Below are positions 25,586-36,501 of a stretch of DNA of 64,000 nt, piece after piece. The notes under the pieces were generated by a model, which saw only the letters and a list, made by a program, of their open reading frames with translations, was not told the DNA's origin and made no database searches. The stretch covers positions 657,501 through 721,500 of the forward strand of contig JAZKJV010010617.1 in NCBI GenBank assembly GCA_037367405.1. The letters are read 5' to 3'. Position 1 is the stretch's first letter. Each line of letters starts with the position of its first letter. This DNA is from Ottelia alismoides. Taxonomy: Eukaryota > Streptophyta > Magnoliopsida > Alismatales > Hydrocharitaceae. The position numbers were made by a program, and so were the translations under genes.

Positions 25586-27348
25586 CCGTAGCTCCTCGCA
25601 CATTCCTCCGCCTCCGAGCTTCTCTCCGCTCAGAGCTTCGTCTTCCCAACTACCATTGCACCTTCTACAACTTCGCCGTCATCGTCAACCTCCTGCCACC
25701 GCTTCACCAATGCCACCGGTCGAGCTTCTCCTCCTGCAAGCACCGTTGCCAACTACGCCATATATCGTCGACATCATCGACTCCTCCACCGAGCTATCTT
25801 CACCACATCAACGACTACCACCCTCGAGTCTCTCACAGAGCTCCAGCTTCATCGTCATCACCTCCGCCTCAACCGCCTTCGACGCCGGTCAACCCGCTAC
25901 GAGCTTCGTCGGTTAGCGCGAAGCCACTCCGCCTCTTCCTCGACGACCGTCGGCCGTTTATTGGCCATCCTCGGCAGTCAATTCGTCGCCAGCAAAGGGG
26001 TAACAGGCATCCTCCGATGAAGACCGGCCATCATCCCATCCGTTGAAGCCACCACGCGCGACGACCGTCAGATCACATCTCCATCGACGGTCTTGATCGA
26101 CATATGGGGCTAACTACGAGCCTCCTTCCACGCCAAGTGCCTCGGGCCACCCGAAGCAGTACAGTTGCACCACGTGGAGCCATCGCCCCGAGCCTCCAGC
26201 CGATCCTAAGGGCACGTGCCAGGTGCGTGCTCTTTTGGAGAAATTGCCAAGCGCCCCTCGAAGAACTTCCATTTTGCGCAGTAGCCTTCCACTCTAAGGG
26301 CACGTGCATAGCACGTGCCTCCTTGGAAAAATTGCAGCGGACCTCCTTCAGTCCTGGTAATTTTCAATATGTCCCCCACTGTTTTGCATTTTTATTTTCT
26401 TTTATTTAATTTATATTGCATCTATACCCCTGTGTTCCCACTTTGTTTTGAACCTCTTTTGAGTTTTATTTAATTATCCAAAAAATAGCATTTTGTTTGT
26501 CGATTAATTCTCTACATCTGGACATATTGTGGGCATTTTTGTGATTGATGGTTAATTAATAAATAATTTTGGAGGAAATTTATATATTTTGCCCAGTCTG
26601 TGCTCTAAAATTTATAGTTAATTAACCGTTGCTCTAAAAATTCCTGAAAAACCACCTAGTATAGAATTAATTGTGTTTGACATTGTGCCCAAAAAGATTT
26701 GCATTTGCATGCATAGTTTCTTCTGTAAAAATGATTTTGAACATTCTAGTATTTAATTTTTAGTAGGTATTCAACCCAACATTTTCGAGGTCTAGAATTT
26801 TTCTAAGATCCATAACTTAGTGATAGATCTTAGATAATTTTATATCTTGAAAACAAGTAGGTTTAATATTTATTATAATTAAATATTGAAAATCATTCTG
26901 CCTGCATTTACAAATTCATAAAAAATTCATATTGTATCCAAAAATTCCAAAAAAATTATATTGCATTTATTTCATCATATTTTGCATTGTGGCCAAGTTT
27001 CATATTTTTCAGACATCGTTTGATTGAAGTTTACATTTTAGTCCCTAAAATCGGCCAAAATTTCATTTTGCATCCCTTTATTGCATTGAAATTTTCAAAA
27101 AAAAGGACCACCTTGAAAACCATACAGGATTTTGATAGACATAATTGTAGGTTGTTCCTTTGCCTCCTTGTGATCGACCTTAGGACTTGCCGAAGTAAAA
27201 TAAATATAAAACCGCTCGATTAAAAATTAGATAATATTTGTGTTATTTCTTGACTGATTCCGATCGCCGCCTACAACGAACGACGTTATTCTTTCAGCAC
27301 GAACAAAGATAAAAAACAACTTTTAAAGCTGCGATTTCGGACTTGTCA
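23669..27348 (+). repeat. 5' LTR of gypsy C
   Basis: 3,680 bp. It starts with a 21-bp perfect palindrome (arms TGATGAATCT/AGATTCATCA, 23669-23689). AT-rich to ~24525, a GC-rich block 24530-26350, then AT-rich to the end. The GC block contains a TATTTAAG TATA-like box (24880-24887), a (CT)n tract (about 25543-25581), and several CACGTG motifs, including the inverted pair 24530-24541/24559-24570. Long Ser/Pro/Leu-rich ORFs (24451-26046) lie on both strands; the equivalent ORFs in the 3' LTR differ by frameshifts, so they are not called as genes. Confidence 0.9.
24880..24887 (+). promoter_or_regulatory. TATA-like box of the C-type LTR
   Basis: TATTTAAG in 'ctttgctatttaagaactcc'. It is conserved in the 3' LTR (about 34038-34045) and as TATTTAAG on the minus strand of LTR fragment E (50018-50025). 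Conservation in an otherwise variable GC block supports a core promoter; transcription was not shown. Confidence 0.5.
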
Positions 27349-27350
27349 GA

Positions 27351-27368
27351 TGGCACTGTTGCCGGGGA
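27351..27368 (+). other. Primer-binding site, tRNA-Asp type
   Basis: TGGCACTGTTGCCGGGGA starts two bases after the 5' LTR. It matches the complement of the plant tRNA-Asp 3' end (TGGCGCCGTTGCCGGGGA, from general knowledge) at 16 of 18 positions. This primer is typical of Athila/Tat-lineage gypsy elements. Confidence 0.8.
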
Positions 27369-28588
27369 GGCAAATGGCTTAGTTTTGTGTTTTGAAATTT
27401 CTTATTTGGTTTTCCGCATTCGGGTAGTCTGACCCCCGAATTTTTCATTGTGAATACCATTTTATTTTTTGCATTTATTTTTCAGCATTTATTTCACTTA
27501 TTCTATTTTTGATTCACTCTCTGACATCCTCTCTCTTATTTTTTTTGCGAGGTACACTGCGTACGTGGAGCGGTTTTCAAGAAGTTGACGCATCTTCACT
27601 GACATCCGAGAAAGCTGCAATTAATTTAAGATCGAGTCGAGTCGTGAGAGAGCATAGAGTCTAGGTTTTTAATTTCTGCAATTTTATTTACTTGCTCATT
27701 TACAGCGGTGTCCGTTTGGACTCTCGTGTGTGTAAAAAGACTCTGAACTCTTCTTGTGGTATGTCGTGGCCTGTTTCACTCTCCGGTGAGGGTGGGGCCC
27801 GACTTGAGTGGCGATTAGGATAGACCTGCACAAACGGCTCTCAGAGCATTTATATTTTTGCTTGTGCTCGTAGGATCTAAGGCCACACTGCACTTTAACT
27901 GAGACGCACATAGATCGTTCAACTTAGTTAAATTTAAATCAATTCTTGCCCGCTAATAGAACTTTCTGCTTAGGTGCGGTTTTCATCGGCTTGCATTTCA
28001 TTTAGAATAATTTTTCAATTCTGTATTGCATCCCACATGGAGATTGTGAGGAGGCACTGTAAGTCTTCTAACTGAGCATACATCATTGTTTTCACGTGCA
28101 TCGACTTTTCCCGAGCTCCTCCCTCTTGTTTTATCACATAATTTTAAAGGAAATTGGGATTGGACGGTAGACGTGTATTTGTGCTCATCTAATTTTTCAG
28201 TGATCACCTCATTAAAATTGGGACTGCTAAATATAGCCGATCTTAAAGAACCCATAAAATCAAGAATTTTTGCAGGAGAGCAACCCCGACCTTGGATGAT
28301 TTTATTTTTCTGAGTAAGCGAGAGATGACACTTAAGGTTAGAACAAAGCTCCGACACCTAACAGCTCGCTATATTTTTGCCAAGATTGATTTATCACCAA
28401 CTAAAATTGAAAAGATAATAGCTGAACTCTTACGACTTTATTATGTGAGTTGGTGAACCCGGGGTTTGATTTGTGTTTGCATTAGTGTGCGTAAACCGAT
28501 ACCTAAGATCAAAAGCCGCACATTTGATAAAACTGCTCTTGACTATCCCGTGCAATCATCTCTCTCCTTTCTGGATTTTAAATTCACC
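27369..28588 (+). other. Untranslated leader of gypsy C
   Basis: About 1.2 kb between primer site and the first plausible start codon. It contains 'cgcattcgggtagtctgaccccc', comparable with 'gattcgggtcacaatgaccc' at 43121 and 1552, showing that those places lie just inside an LTR. Short ORFs on both strands are not conserved elsewhere in the window. Confidence 0.5.
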
Positions 28589-29629
28589 ATGGAATTCTTA
28601 TCCAATAACTCTTGCAGACCCAACCCCTCATTCCTTTCAACTCTTTCAAAAATGGCCGAACGTTTATCCGAGAATCCATCAGAGCTATACTATGAAAATG
28701 AATTCGTATCAGTTAGACCCAAAACACCTCTTCCTCAACCACCAATAAATCTATCTCCCTCTTCTAATCTGATCTGTTTCATGAATGACAACCCTTTGTA
28801 TTCAGAGCAGACAAACCAACAAATGATTGAGGTCTCTACTTCTTCATTTATCAATCATCTTTACGCTGATCATACAATTCATCCTTCATATTCGGTAAAT
28901 GTCAATCCATCATTCATGGGAGATGATAACCACATGATCGAATTGAACACTTCTTCGCCTCTTCCATCGACCCTCCCCTTGAATACCAATGAACAATCAT
29001 TATCTTGTATTGAACATAACAACCCCCTCTTCGCTCATACAGAGGATTGGGCCGACCACATAGGAACACATCAACCCTGTATGCTGACTCCACAATATCA
29101 AGGTCCGACCACTCAAAGGATTGAACTCTCCTCGGACCAACTCCACATACCTAGACCATATGAGCAGCCACCTTCCATGATTATTGAGGAGAAACTTTCA
29201 GAAAATAATGATCGTATATCGAATATTTCAAGAAACTCCTCCCCTAGTACATATAGAAAAATGGAAGAGGACATTCAAAAACACACCCCAACTGCTCCCA
29301 TGCTTGGTCATGAAGAGATTTTGGAGAATATTTTGAGGATGAATAAGAAATTTGATTTAATGGAGGATAGATTTCAAGAACTTGCCGATCGATTAATCTC
29401 TGGTAGCTCGGATATAAAAATGAATGAGGAAATAATTGGATCTGAGATTGAAAATTTTGAGGATATTCAGGAACCTAGGGACAATTCTGACAATATCACT
29501 TCCGCATATTATTCCTCTAGAGATGACTATGCCACTGACTCTCACCCTGAACACCAAGGCCCATTTTCCTCTGAAGAACACACCATACCCCCACACCACA
29601 CAGAAAATACCAAAAATGGACATATTTGA
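28589..29629 (+). CDS. Gag-like ORF of gypsy C
   Basis: Intact 346-residue ORF. I chose the ATG at 28589 because its context is CACCATGG; the frame is open from 28466 but without an ATG. The product is Ser/Asn/Pro/Thr-rich and mostly low complexity. A short stretch near the C-terminal third ('ILRMNKKFDLMEDRFQELAD', about residues 245-265) has the heptad look of a coiled coil. No CCHC zinc knuckle and no clear capsid motif are seen, so 'gag-like' rests on its position after the leader and before the protease. It ends with a stop 66 bases before the next frame opens. It may be the N-terminal part of a once continuous polyprotein. Confidence 0.5.
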   Translation: MEFLSNNSCRPNPSFLSTLSKMAERLSENPSELYYENEFVSVRPKTPLPQPPINLSPSSNLICFMNDNPLYSEQTNQQMIEVSTSSFINHLYADHTIHPSYSVNVNPSFMGDDNHMIELNTSSPLPSTLPLNTNEQSLSCIEHNNPLFAHTEDWADHIGTHQPCMLTPQYQGPTTQRIELSSDQLHIPRPYEQPPSMIIEEKLSENNDRISNISRNSSPSTYRKMEEDIQKHTPTAPMLGHEEILENILRMNKKFDLMEDRFQELADRLISGSSDIKMNEEIIGSEIENFEDIQEPRDNSDNITSAYYSSRDDYATDSHPEHQGPFSSEEHTIPPHHTENTKNGHI

Positions 29630-29695
29630 AAACAACAAAAAATTTGAAAAATCAGAAAATTCATAAAAATTGAGACTGAAGACGATCTGAGGAAT

Positions 29696-30460
29696 TTGGA
29701 TCCGACTATACGGGAAGCAATGGAAAAACGATTGATGTTTGAACTTCCCTTTATACAGGCCGTTGAACACTTCCCCGACCTTAAAAGATTTATAATGGAT
29801 AAATTAATGAACAAAAAGTCACGTAGGATACGAACAAAGACTGAAAGACATATCTTGTCAATGACCTCCTCCTTGGTGTTGAGAAGAAAAACCAAGAGTC
29901 GCATAGTGAAGCGGTTACCCAGATTTGACTGTGAAATCAAGGATACAATTTTCACCCATGCTCGGATTGATAACGATGCACCGATCAATATCCTCCCAAC
30001 CTCTGTATTTCACGAACTCAAACTCGGACCGATTCGGAAGATACGAGAGATTATTCAATTGGCAGACCGATCAATAAAACGGCCGAGAGGAATCATCTCT
30101 GTCATTATGAAATTCCAAGGTGCTCCGCTTAAAGTAGAATTCACGGTCATTGATATTGAGCATCAAGGAGAATTCACCCAGTCTCCAATCATTCTCGGAA
30201 AGCCGTTCTTAGCATTGGCTTAGGCAATTATTGATTATGAGACTCGGGAAATCAATTTTAAAGCATTGGGAGCACTTAGATCGGACCACGTCTTCGAGGA
30301 ACCACGATCTTCTGAGGAAACCCACGAAGTCCCCGACAGCCGCAACCGTGAAGAGGTAAAAGAGCCCTACCCCGACGCAACACCTGAGATAGCGGTTGTT
30401 GATGAGACTATTGGTTTAGAGACTCTCCCCCTATTTCAATTCCCAAGGATCTCAAAATAG
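29696..30460 (+). pseudogene. Retropepsin-like ORF of gypsy C with altered active site and in-frame TAG
   Basis: The frame (first ATG 29720) contains the plant Ty3/gypsy protease signature: 'ARIDNDAPINILPTSVF' (about residues 89-105), then 'IIQLADRSIKRPRGII' and 'QSPIILGKPFLALA'. In active relatives the first block is IDLGASINLLP, with the catalytic D-x-G. Here it reads D-N-D, so the glycine is replaced by Asp, consistent with a single base change, and activity is doubtful. TAG at 30221-30223 interrupts the frame exactly at the end of the fold; the same frame then continues to 30460 with an acidic Glu/Pro-rich tail. No reverse transcriptase follows, unlike in complete elements. Confidence 0.75.
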
Positions 30461-31215
30461 AAAAATCATTCTTCTATGATCCTGAGACTTATGCATGGTC
30501 GCACCCTGGAGCAACATTTTCTGAATACCTGGACCAAATCATCCCAAATCGAGAGTGCACCAACATTTGGGAAACTAAGAACAAGCACGCAAGCCAAGCA
30601 CCGACCAAGGAGAATTCCAACGGCTATTCATCTGGGTACTCAAGTGAACCGACACCTTTACGAAGAAATAAAAAGAGAGTCACCTTTGACCTTTCGGAAG
30701 AGGAATCATCTGATGGTCCCTCATCAGGTCCGGAAAAGGTAATCTACATGAGTGAAGTCTGTTCGGTAACTCCAAAGCCATATCTTCGCAAGGATCCAAA
30801 ATTCAATTCTCGTTGGACAACTCCTGTTCCTAACTACTATTCATCCAAAGTTGATGCTCCTGCCCTCTTCAAGTACACTGGAATTCTTTCATATGAGTTG
30901 ATTGAGACTGGTGCTTCCGATTATTCATCTGAGGAAAAACCACGTGACCCCAAGAAGGAGCGAATTCTGAGAAAACAATTGAAGAAACAAAAAGACATGA
31001 ATACTTGGAGTATTTCCACTTTCAAATACTACTCCTCTGAGGATAATTCCGATGATGGATATCTTTCATCTGACTCAAACACCTCATCCACTATCCATCA
31101 TGATTTTTCTGAGGATGACACTGACAATAGTTGGGAATCATATGCTTCATCTCCATCTCATCATTACGATCTCCCACCGCAGGCTCACAAGAAGATCAGC
31201 CGAAAACCGCCTTAG
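30406..31215 (+). CDS. Acidic Ser/Asp-rich ORF of gypsy C, in another frame from the protease
   Basis: A frame open from 30406 to a stop at 31213-31215, overlapping the end of the protease frame by ~55 bases and shifted relative to it. The first ATG is 30748 (MSEVCSVTPKPYLRK), giving 155 residues, but open coding-like text such as 'EKSFFYDPETYAWSHPGA' begins earlier, so the start is uncertain and a frameshift from the protease is likely. Composition is strongly Ser/Asp/Glu/Tyr-rich with a basic patch ('KKERILRKQLKKQKD'). No domain is recognised. The hairpin array begins 59 bases after the stop, the same order as in element A. Function unknown. Confidence 0.45.
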   Translation, partial: DYWFRDSPPISIPKDLKIEKSFFYDPETYAWSHPGATFSEYLDQIIPNRECTNIWETKNKHASQAPTKENSNGYSSGYSSEPTPLRRNKKRVTFDLSEEESSDGPSSGPEKVIYMSEVCSVTPKPYLRKDPKFNSRWTTPVPNYYSSKVDAPALFKYTGILSYELIETGASDYSSEEKPRDPKKERILRKQLKKQKDMNTWSISTFKYYSSEDNSDDGYLSSDSNTSSTIHHDFSEDDTDNSWESYASSPSHHYDLPPQAHKKISRKPP

Positions 31216-31273
31216 TCATCGGCTAGCCACCCTCCCCCCCGACCACATCGGTCCCCTTGTACAACTTCTTCCT

Positions 31274-31579
31274 CTACTTAGGCCAAGGCCTAAGTATAGG
31301 GGGGGGACCGATGCCATATGTATATACCATTCTTCTCCTGTCTTCCGATCACCTCACTTCCACCCTTCTTCTACACTTAGGCTGATCAGAGCCTAAGTAT
31401 AGGGGGAACCGACACCCACCTGTATATACTCTCCTCATTCATATATCATGACCGCCTCTTTCCCACTCTTCTTCTATACTTAAAATGTGAATTTTTCACT
31501 CTCTTACGCTTAGCCCGAGCTATGTCTTCATTACGCTTCTTGTGCTCTGAGGACAAAACACTCGCTAAGTATATGGGGG
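31274..31579 (+). repeat. Array of four hairpins with G-tracts (gypsy C)
   Basis: Hairpin 1 (31276-31284/31287-31295, perfect 9-bp core) is followed by 'atag' and a run of eight G. Hairpin 2: 31371-31383/31390-31402, one mismatch, then G5. Hairpin 3: 5' arm CTATACTTA at 31474-31482, 3' arm decayed. Hairpin 4: about 31505-31513/31563-31571 with a long loop containing 'tgaggaca', then G5. Order, arm sequence and the long fourth loop match the array at 3505-3851. Between hairpins, 'tgtatata' phrases recur, so it is also a ~100-bp tandem repeat. Confidence 0.78.
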
Positions 31580-32865
31580 TCTGTATATACTTTGTATATA
31601 TTTTACCCATATCTCGTACTTTCGCGTAAGTCTATATGTATTTACGGGGTGGGTAATTAACAAAAAAACAAACAAACAAAAAAAGAGAAGTTTTTCTACT
31701 AACACTGACTTTGCCCAAAATTTTTTTTGAAAATGGCTTCGTATTCATTTTTGCATTGACCGAAAAAAAGTGTCTGCATTTCACACACCTACACTTCATC
31801 CAGCATCACATTCATTTGCATCTGTGAAAAGTCATTGGGTTCTGAACTGAGTTATGAGCCGAAACCGAGAGTGGTCTGGACTTGACTTTAATCCACCTAA
31901 TTTTCAGAGGAACTTCACTGAGAAATAGGATTTTAAGAGCTTCAGGTCTTTGACTTAATTCTTTAAGTTCCACATGACAATGTGCAGCGTTTGACTCTTA
32001 GTGTCTAACCCGGTCTCTTCATTCTGGGTACAACTCTGGAATAGGGAATTAATTTCTACTCTCACACTTTGCACTTAGCTCAACTCAAACGGGATGTTGG
32101 AAGACTGTGTGAGTCTCTTTTCTGGTAGCGTGGAAATCTAAAGACTGGAGTACGAGTTGAAATAAAGCTTCGAAAAAGGGATGAACGACTGGGCACAATT
32201 TTTTCTAAGACCCCAAAAAATGTACGGAACAAAAAGATTCTATATCCGTAGGGGCACAACAAGATCCAAGCAGAACCACCAAAAATTCCAAATACAAAGA
32301 AGCAACTACCAAATAAAATCTGACCAAAAAGGTCCAAGCTTCAAGAAAACTTGCAGATCTTGGTGGAGACTCGGCTACACTGGCCATCTTCACAAGGAGA
32401 GGTGACTACACTGGCCACCCTCCAGTTCTTTTCTCTTTCTTCTATCTTCTCCCTCATTCAATTGTGAACACAGCGCGACAGACCTTAGAAGGAAATACCT
32501 GACTCCCCGAGGACGAGTTACTGGAAAGGAGAGGAGCATGGTAGTCTGACATTCTGAATGGGAAGAGCTAAAACCCTTCACACACATGAGTCGGTTATTC
32601 AATGTTCATAGGGTATACTTTGGGAAGAGGATTGATCTAAGATGACTTCTGAGCTGAAACTGTGTCACTGATGTGTAGAACTTGAGGGTTGTTGATTTTA
32701 AAATTCTAAGTCTGATAGATGTTCCGCCACACGATTAATCCAAAGGTTGAGTTTAGTCTCACTATCACCTTCAGCTCATAGTCTTGGTATGGAACCCAAT
32801 CTCATTTCACCTCATGGCATTCCTTTTTTATGCTCAGGTACGGGCATGGTTTAAGTATAGGGAGA
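31580..32865 (+). other. 3' noncoding region and polypurine tract of gypsy C
   Basis: About 1.3 kb without a credible gene, sharing ordered blocks with 14840-16215 and 45740-46830 (for example 'ggctacactggccat' and 'gactacactggccac' at ~32371-32420). It ends with 'aagtatagggaga' (32853-32865), the polypurine tract for plus-strand priming, immediately before the 3' LTR. Confidence 0.65.
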
Positions 32866-35800
32866 TGATGAATCTTAGATTCGTCACTCTAAGTCTCATT
32901 AATTAAGCTCAAGTCCCTCAAAATCAACAGCATTTTTGCATTTATTCTGCATAATTAGCATCCATGCATGTTTTCATAAGAATGGCATTTTATCCATCAT
33001 TTTTGCATAAAATAAGAAGCCAAAAATCCAAGTCACAGTTGACATGTAAATAGCCTAATTTCTCGGATTTTTAACTCCTTCATGCTAACTCCGAATGACG
33101 TAAAACCACCTCCATTGTGTGCATATCACTAACAAGAATAAATGAAAAATACAAAAAAATCACCAACCCTAGTTTCAGGATTTTCGGACTAAAAGCCCCA
33201 TATCTTTCCCATCCAGTGTCCGTTTTGACCCTACTCACTTTTGAACTAATGTACATTCAATTATCTTTAAAACAAGACCAAGCTCAAGTGAATCGGAGCT
33301 CGTATGTGAAAGTTGGGTTTTGGGCCTCTTTTGTACATTGTATATTTTAGCAGTTTTTGACCTGTATTTTATGTACATACTCTCTTAATTAATAAAAATC
33401 TAAAAAAATTAGATTTAGATGTCTTTTACTTATCTTTGATTTCGCTATATTTTTCTGGATTTTTTATCTTGTTTAAAAATGACAAAAAATACAAAACCCA
33501 AAAATCCATGTATTCTGTGTACATGGGATACCCCAAAAATGTACTTTTTACATTTGATCGATTTTGGCTTTGATGTCTTCATGAAAGTTGTAGATCTCAT
33601 CTAGAAGAGCATTTTTTGTGAAGAAACTTGTTTGATCTGAGGTCATTTGCTCTTTTTTATCAATTTTACAAAGGTTTTATTCGCGGATTTTTCTGGTGCT
33701 GACACGTGGCCGCCCCAGCGGCCGCCACGTGTGAGCATTTTTTCGCCCTTTTTATTTCGTTTTTATTAAAAAAATAAAGGGCACGCACGTGCGCAGCACA
33801 TGCCCGCCTTCTCACACCTCCCATTGCAACGTGGCGCTCCAACGGTCGTTCGATCAGCGGCCGATCGAACGGCCGCTGTGCATCTTCCTCCCGCCGCTCT
33901 CCCCAACCTTGCGCCAGCCGCCGTCTCTTCAACCACCTCCGCCTTTGACTCCGCCTTCGTCGCCAACCGCCCTCCGCTATCCTCGTAACCGACCACCCGC
34001 AACCTCCGCACTCCTCGTGCCTATCCTCGATCTTTGCTATTTAAGAACTCCGCCGAGCCCTTGTCCTAGATCATCCGCCGATAGAGCTTGGAGGAGGCGG
34101 CGGTGACAGAGCCCCTCTTCTTCGTCTTTGACGAGATCCGGCGTCAACCCAACGCCGCTGCAGCCACGGAGCTCGTCCTCCGCCGCGTACTGCCCCGCTC
34201 CGCCATCAGCGTCGAGCCAACGCCTTCGTCTTCTCTGCCTTCTTCAACGTCGTTCATCGTCTCCAACTCCATATCCACCGCTTCACGCTTCACGAGGGTG
34301 ACAGCCTCACCTGGGCAGAGCCGGTGAGATCCAAGGGCGCTCAACGCCCCTCGTTGCGGATGCGACCTCCTCGCCTGCTCTCCTCTTGCTCCGGTCCTTG
34401 ACCGTGGAGCCAACGACCACCGACAACGACTCCATCTTCAACACCGCCAGGCTACACCACTTCATTGTCTTCTTCGACAACTACGCCTCTGTCTCCAACG
34501 ACCTTCGTCTTTGATGCCAGCCGTAGCCCCGATCCGCCGTCTCCTCAGTCAAGCAGTGACAGCCTTGCAACTTCGGCGTAATACGAGGACCCGTCGTCTT
34601 TGTCCCAGCGCTGCTCCGATCCTGCCCTCGCTCTGGCCACCAGTCGCCGTCGAGCCATACCTCCTCCAGGTACATCCTTCTTCCTCCAAAAGATCTCCCT
34701 CTCACTCTCTCTCTCTCTCTCTCTTCGTCGTAGCTCCCCGCACATTCCTCTGCCTCCGAGCTTCTCTCCGCTCGGAGCTCCGTCTTCCCAACTACCACCG
34801 CACCTTCGACAACTTCGCCGTCATCGTCAACCACCTGCCACCGCTTCACCAACGCCACCAGTCAAGCTTCTCCTCCTCCAAGCACTGTCGCCAACTACGC
34901 CATCTATCGCCGACAGAATCGACTCCTCCACCGAGCCATTTTCACCGTGTCAACGACTACCACCCTCGAGCCTCTCACAAAGCTCCGGCTTCATCTTCAC
35001 CACCTCCGCCTCAACCGCCTTTGACGCTGGTCAACCCGCTATGAGCTTCGCCGGTCAGCGTGAAGCCACTCTACCTCTTCTTCGACGACCGTCGGCCGTT
35101 TGTCGGCCATCCTCAGCAGTCAAACCGTCTCCAGCAAAGGGGTACAGGCATCCTCCGATGAAGATTTCCCATCATCCCATCCGTTGAAGCCACCACGTAC
35201 GACGACCGTCAGATCACATCTCCATCAATGGTCCTGATCGACATCTAGGGCTAACACCGAGCCTCCTTCCACACCAGGTGCCTCGGGCTCCCCGAAGCAG
35301 TATAGTTGAGCCACGTGGAGCCATCGCCCCGAGCCTCCAGCCGATCCTAAGGGCACGTGCCAGGCACGTGCTCTTCTGGAGAAATTGCCAAGCGCCCCTC
35401 GAAGAACTTCCATTTCGTGTAGTAGCCTTCCAATCCAAGGGCACGTGCATAGCACGTGCCTCCTTGGAAAAATTACAGCGGACCTCCTTCAGTCCTGGTA
35501 ATTTTCAATAGGTCCCCCACTGTTTTGCATTTTTATTTTCATTTATTTAATTTATATTGCATCTATACCCCTGTGTTCCCACTTTGTTTTGAACCTCTTT
35601 TGAGTTTTATTTAATTATCCAAAAAATAGCATTTTGTTTGTCGATTAATTCTCTACATCTAGACATATTGTGGGCATTTTTGTGATTGATGGTTAATTAG
35701 TAAATAATTGTTTTGAGGAAATTTATATATTTTGCCCATTCTGTGCTCTAAAATTTATAGTTAATTAACCGTTACTCTAAAAATTCTTGAAAAGCCATCT

Positions 35801-36496
35801 AGTATAGAATTAATTGTGCTTGACATTGTGCTAAAAAAGATTTGCATTTGCATGCATAGATTGCTCTGTAAAAATTATTTTGCACATTCAAATATTTAAT
35901 TTTTAATAGGTATTCAACCCCACATTTTCGAGGTCTAGGATTTTTTTGAGATCCATCACTTAGTGATAGATCTTAGATAATTTTATATCTTGAAAACAAT
36001 TAGGTTTCATATTTATTATAATTAAATAGCTAAAATCATTCTGCATGTATTAAAAATTCATAAAAAATTCATATTGCTTCCAAAAATTCCAAAAAAAAAT
36101 TATATTGCATTTATTTCATCATATTTTGCATTGTGGCCAAGTTTCATATTTTTCAGACATCGTTTGGTCGAAGTTTACATTTGAATCCCTAAAATCAACC
36201 AAAATTTCTTTTTGCATCCCTTTATTGCATTGAAAATTCCAAAAAAAAGGACCACCTTGAAAATCGTACACGGATTTTGATAGACATAATTTTAGGTTGT
36301 TCCTTTGCCTCCTTGTAATCGACCTTGGGACTTGCCCAAGTAAAATAAATATAAAACCACTCGATTAAAAATTGGATAATATTTGTGGTTGTTTCTAGAC
36401 CGATTCCGATCGCCGCCTACAACGAACAACATTACTCTTTTAGCACGAACAAAGATTAAAAAACCAACTTTTAAAGCCGCGATTTCGGACTCGTCA
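32866..36496 (+). repeat. 3' LTR of gypsy C
   Basis: 3,631 bp, aligning by eye with 23669-27348 along its whole length with scattered substitutions and indels, including a shorter CT tract. It begins with the same palindrome carrying one mismatch and ends 'cggactcgtca' before the target duplication CTCTC at 36497-36501. The LTR pair looks more diverged than that of copia-1, which would make C older than copia-1; identity was not computed. Confidence 0.9.
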
Positions 36497-36501
36497 CTCT
36501 C

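Larger units (their letters stand above)
23669..36496 (+). mobile_element. Gypsy C: large, probably non-autonomous Tat/Athila-type LTR retrotransposon
   Basis: A 12.8-kb element with direct LTRs 23669-27348 and 32866-36496, both TG...CA. It is flanked by target duplication CTCTC (23664-23668 and 36497-36501). The primer site at 27351-27368 matches the complement of tRNA-Asp at 16 of 18 positions, the choice known for Athila/Tat elements. A polypurine tract is at 32853-32865. The 5.5-kb interior holds a gag-like ORF, a retropepsin-like ORF with a changed active site, an acidic ORF and a hairpin array. No reverse transcriptase, RNase H or integrase is present, so it would depend on an autonomous partner. 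Confidence 0.9.

Noticed and set aside
24451..26046. Long Ser/Pro/Leu-rich ORFs (230 and 272 codons) on the plus strand, with others on the minus strand
   Set aside because: They lie within the GC-rich block of a gypsy LTR. Counterparts in the other LTR (33789-35187) are shifted into different frames by indels, and both strands are open, which is expected of GC-rich, CT-repeat sequence.
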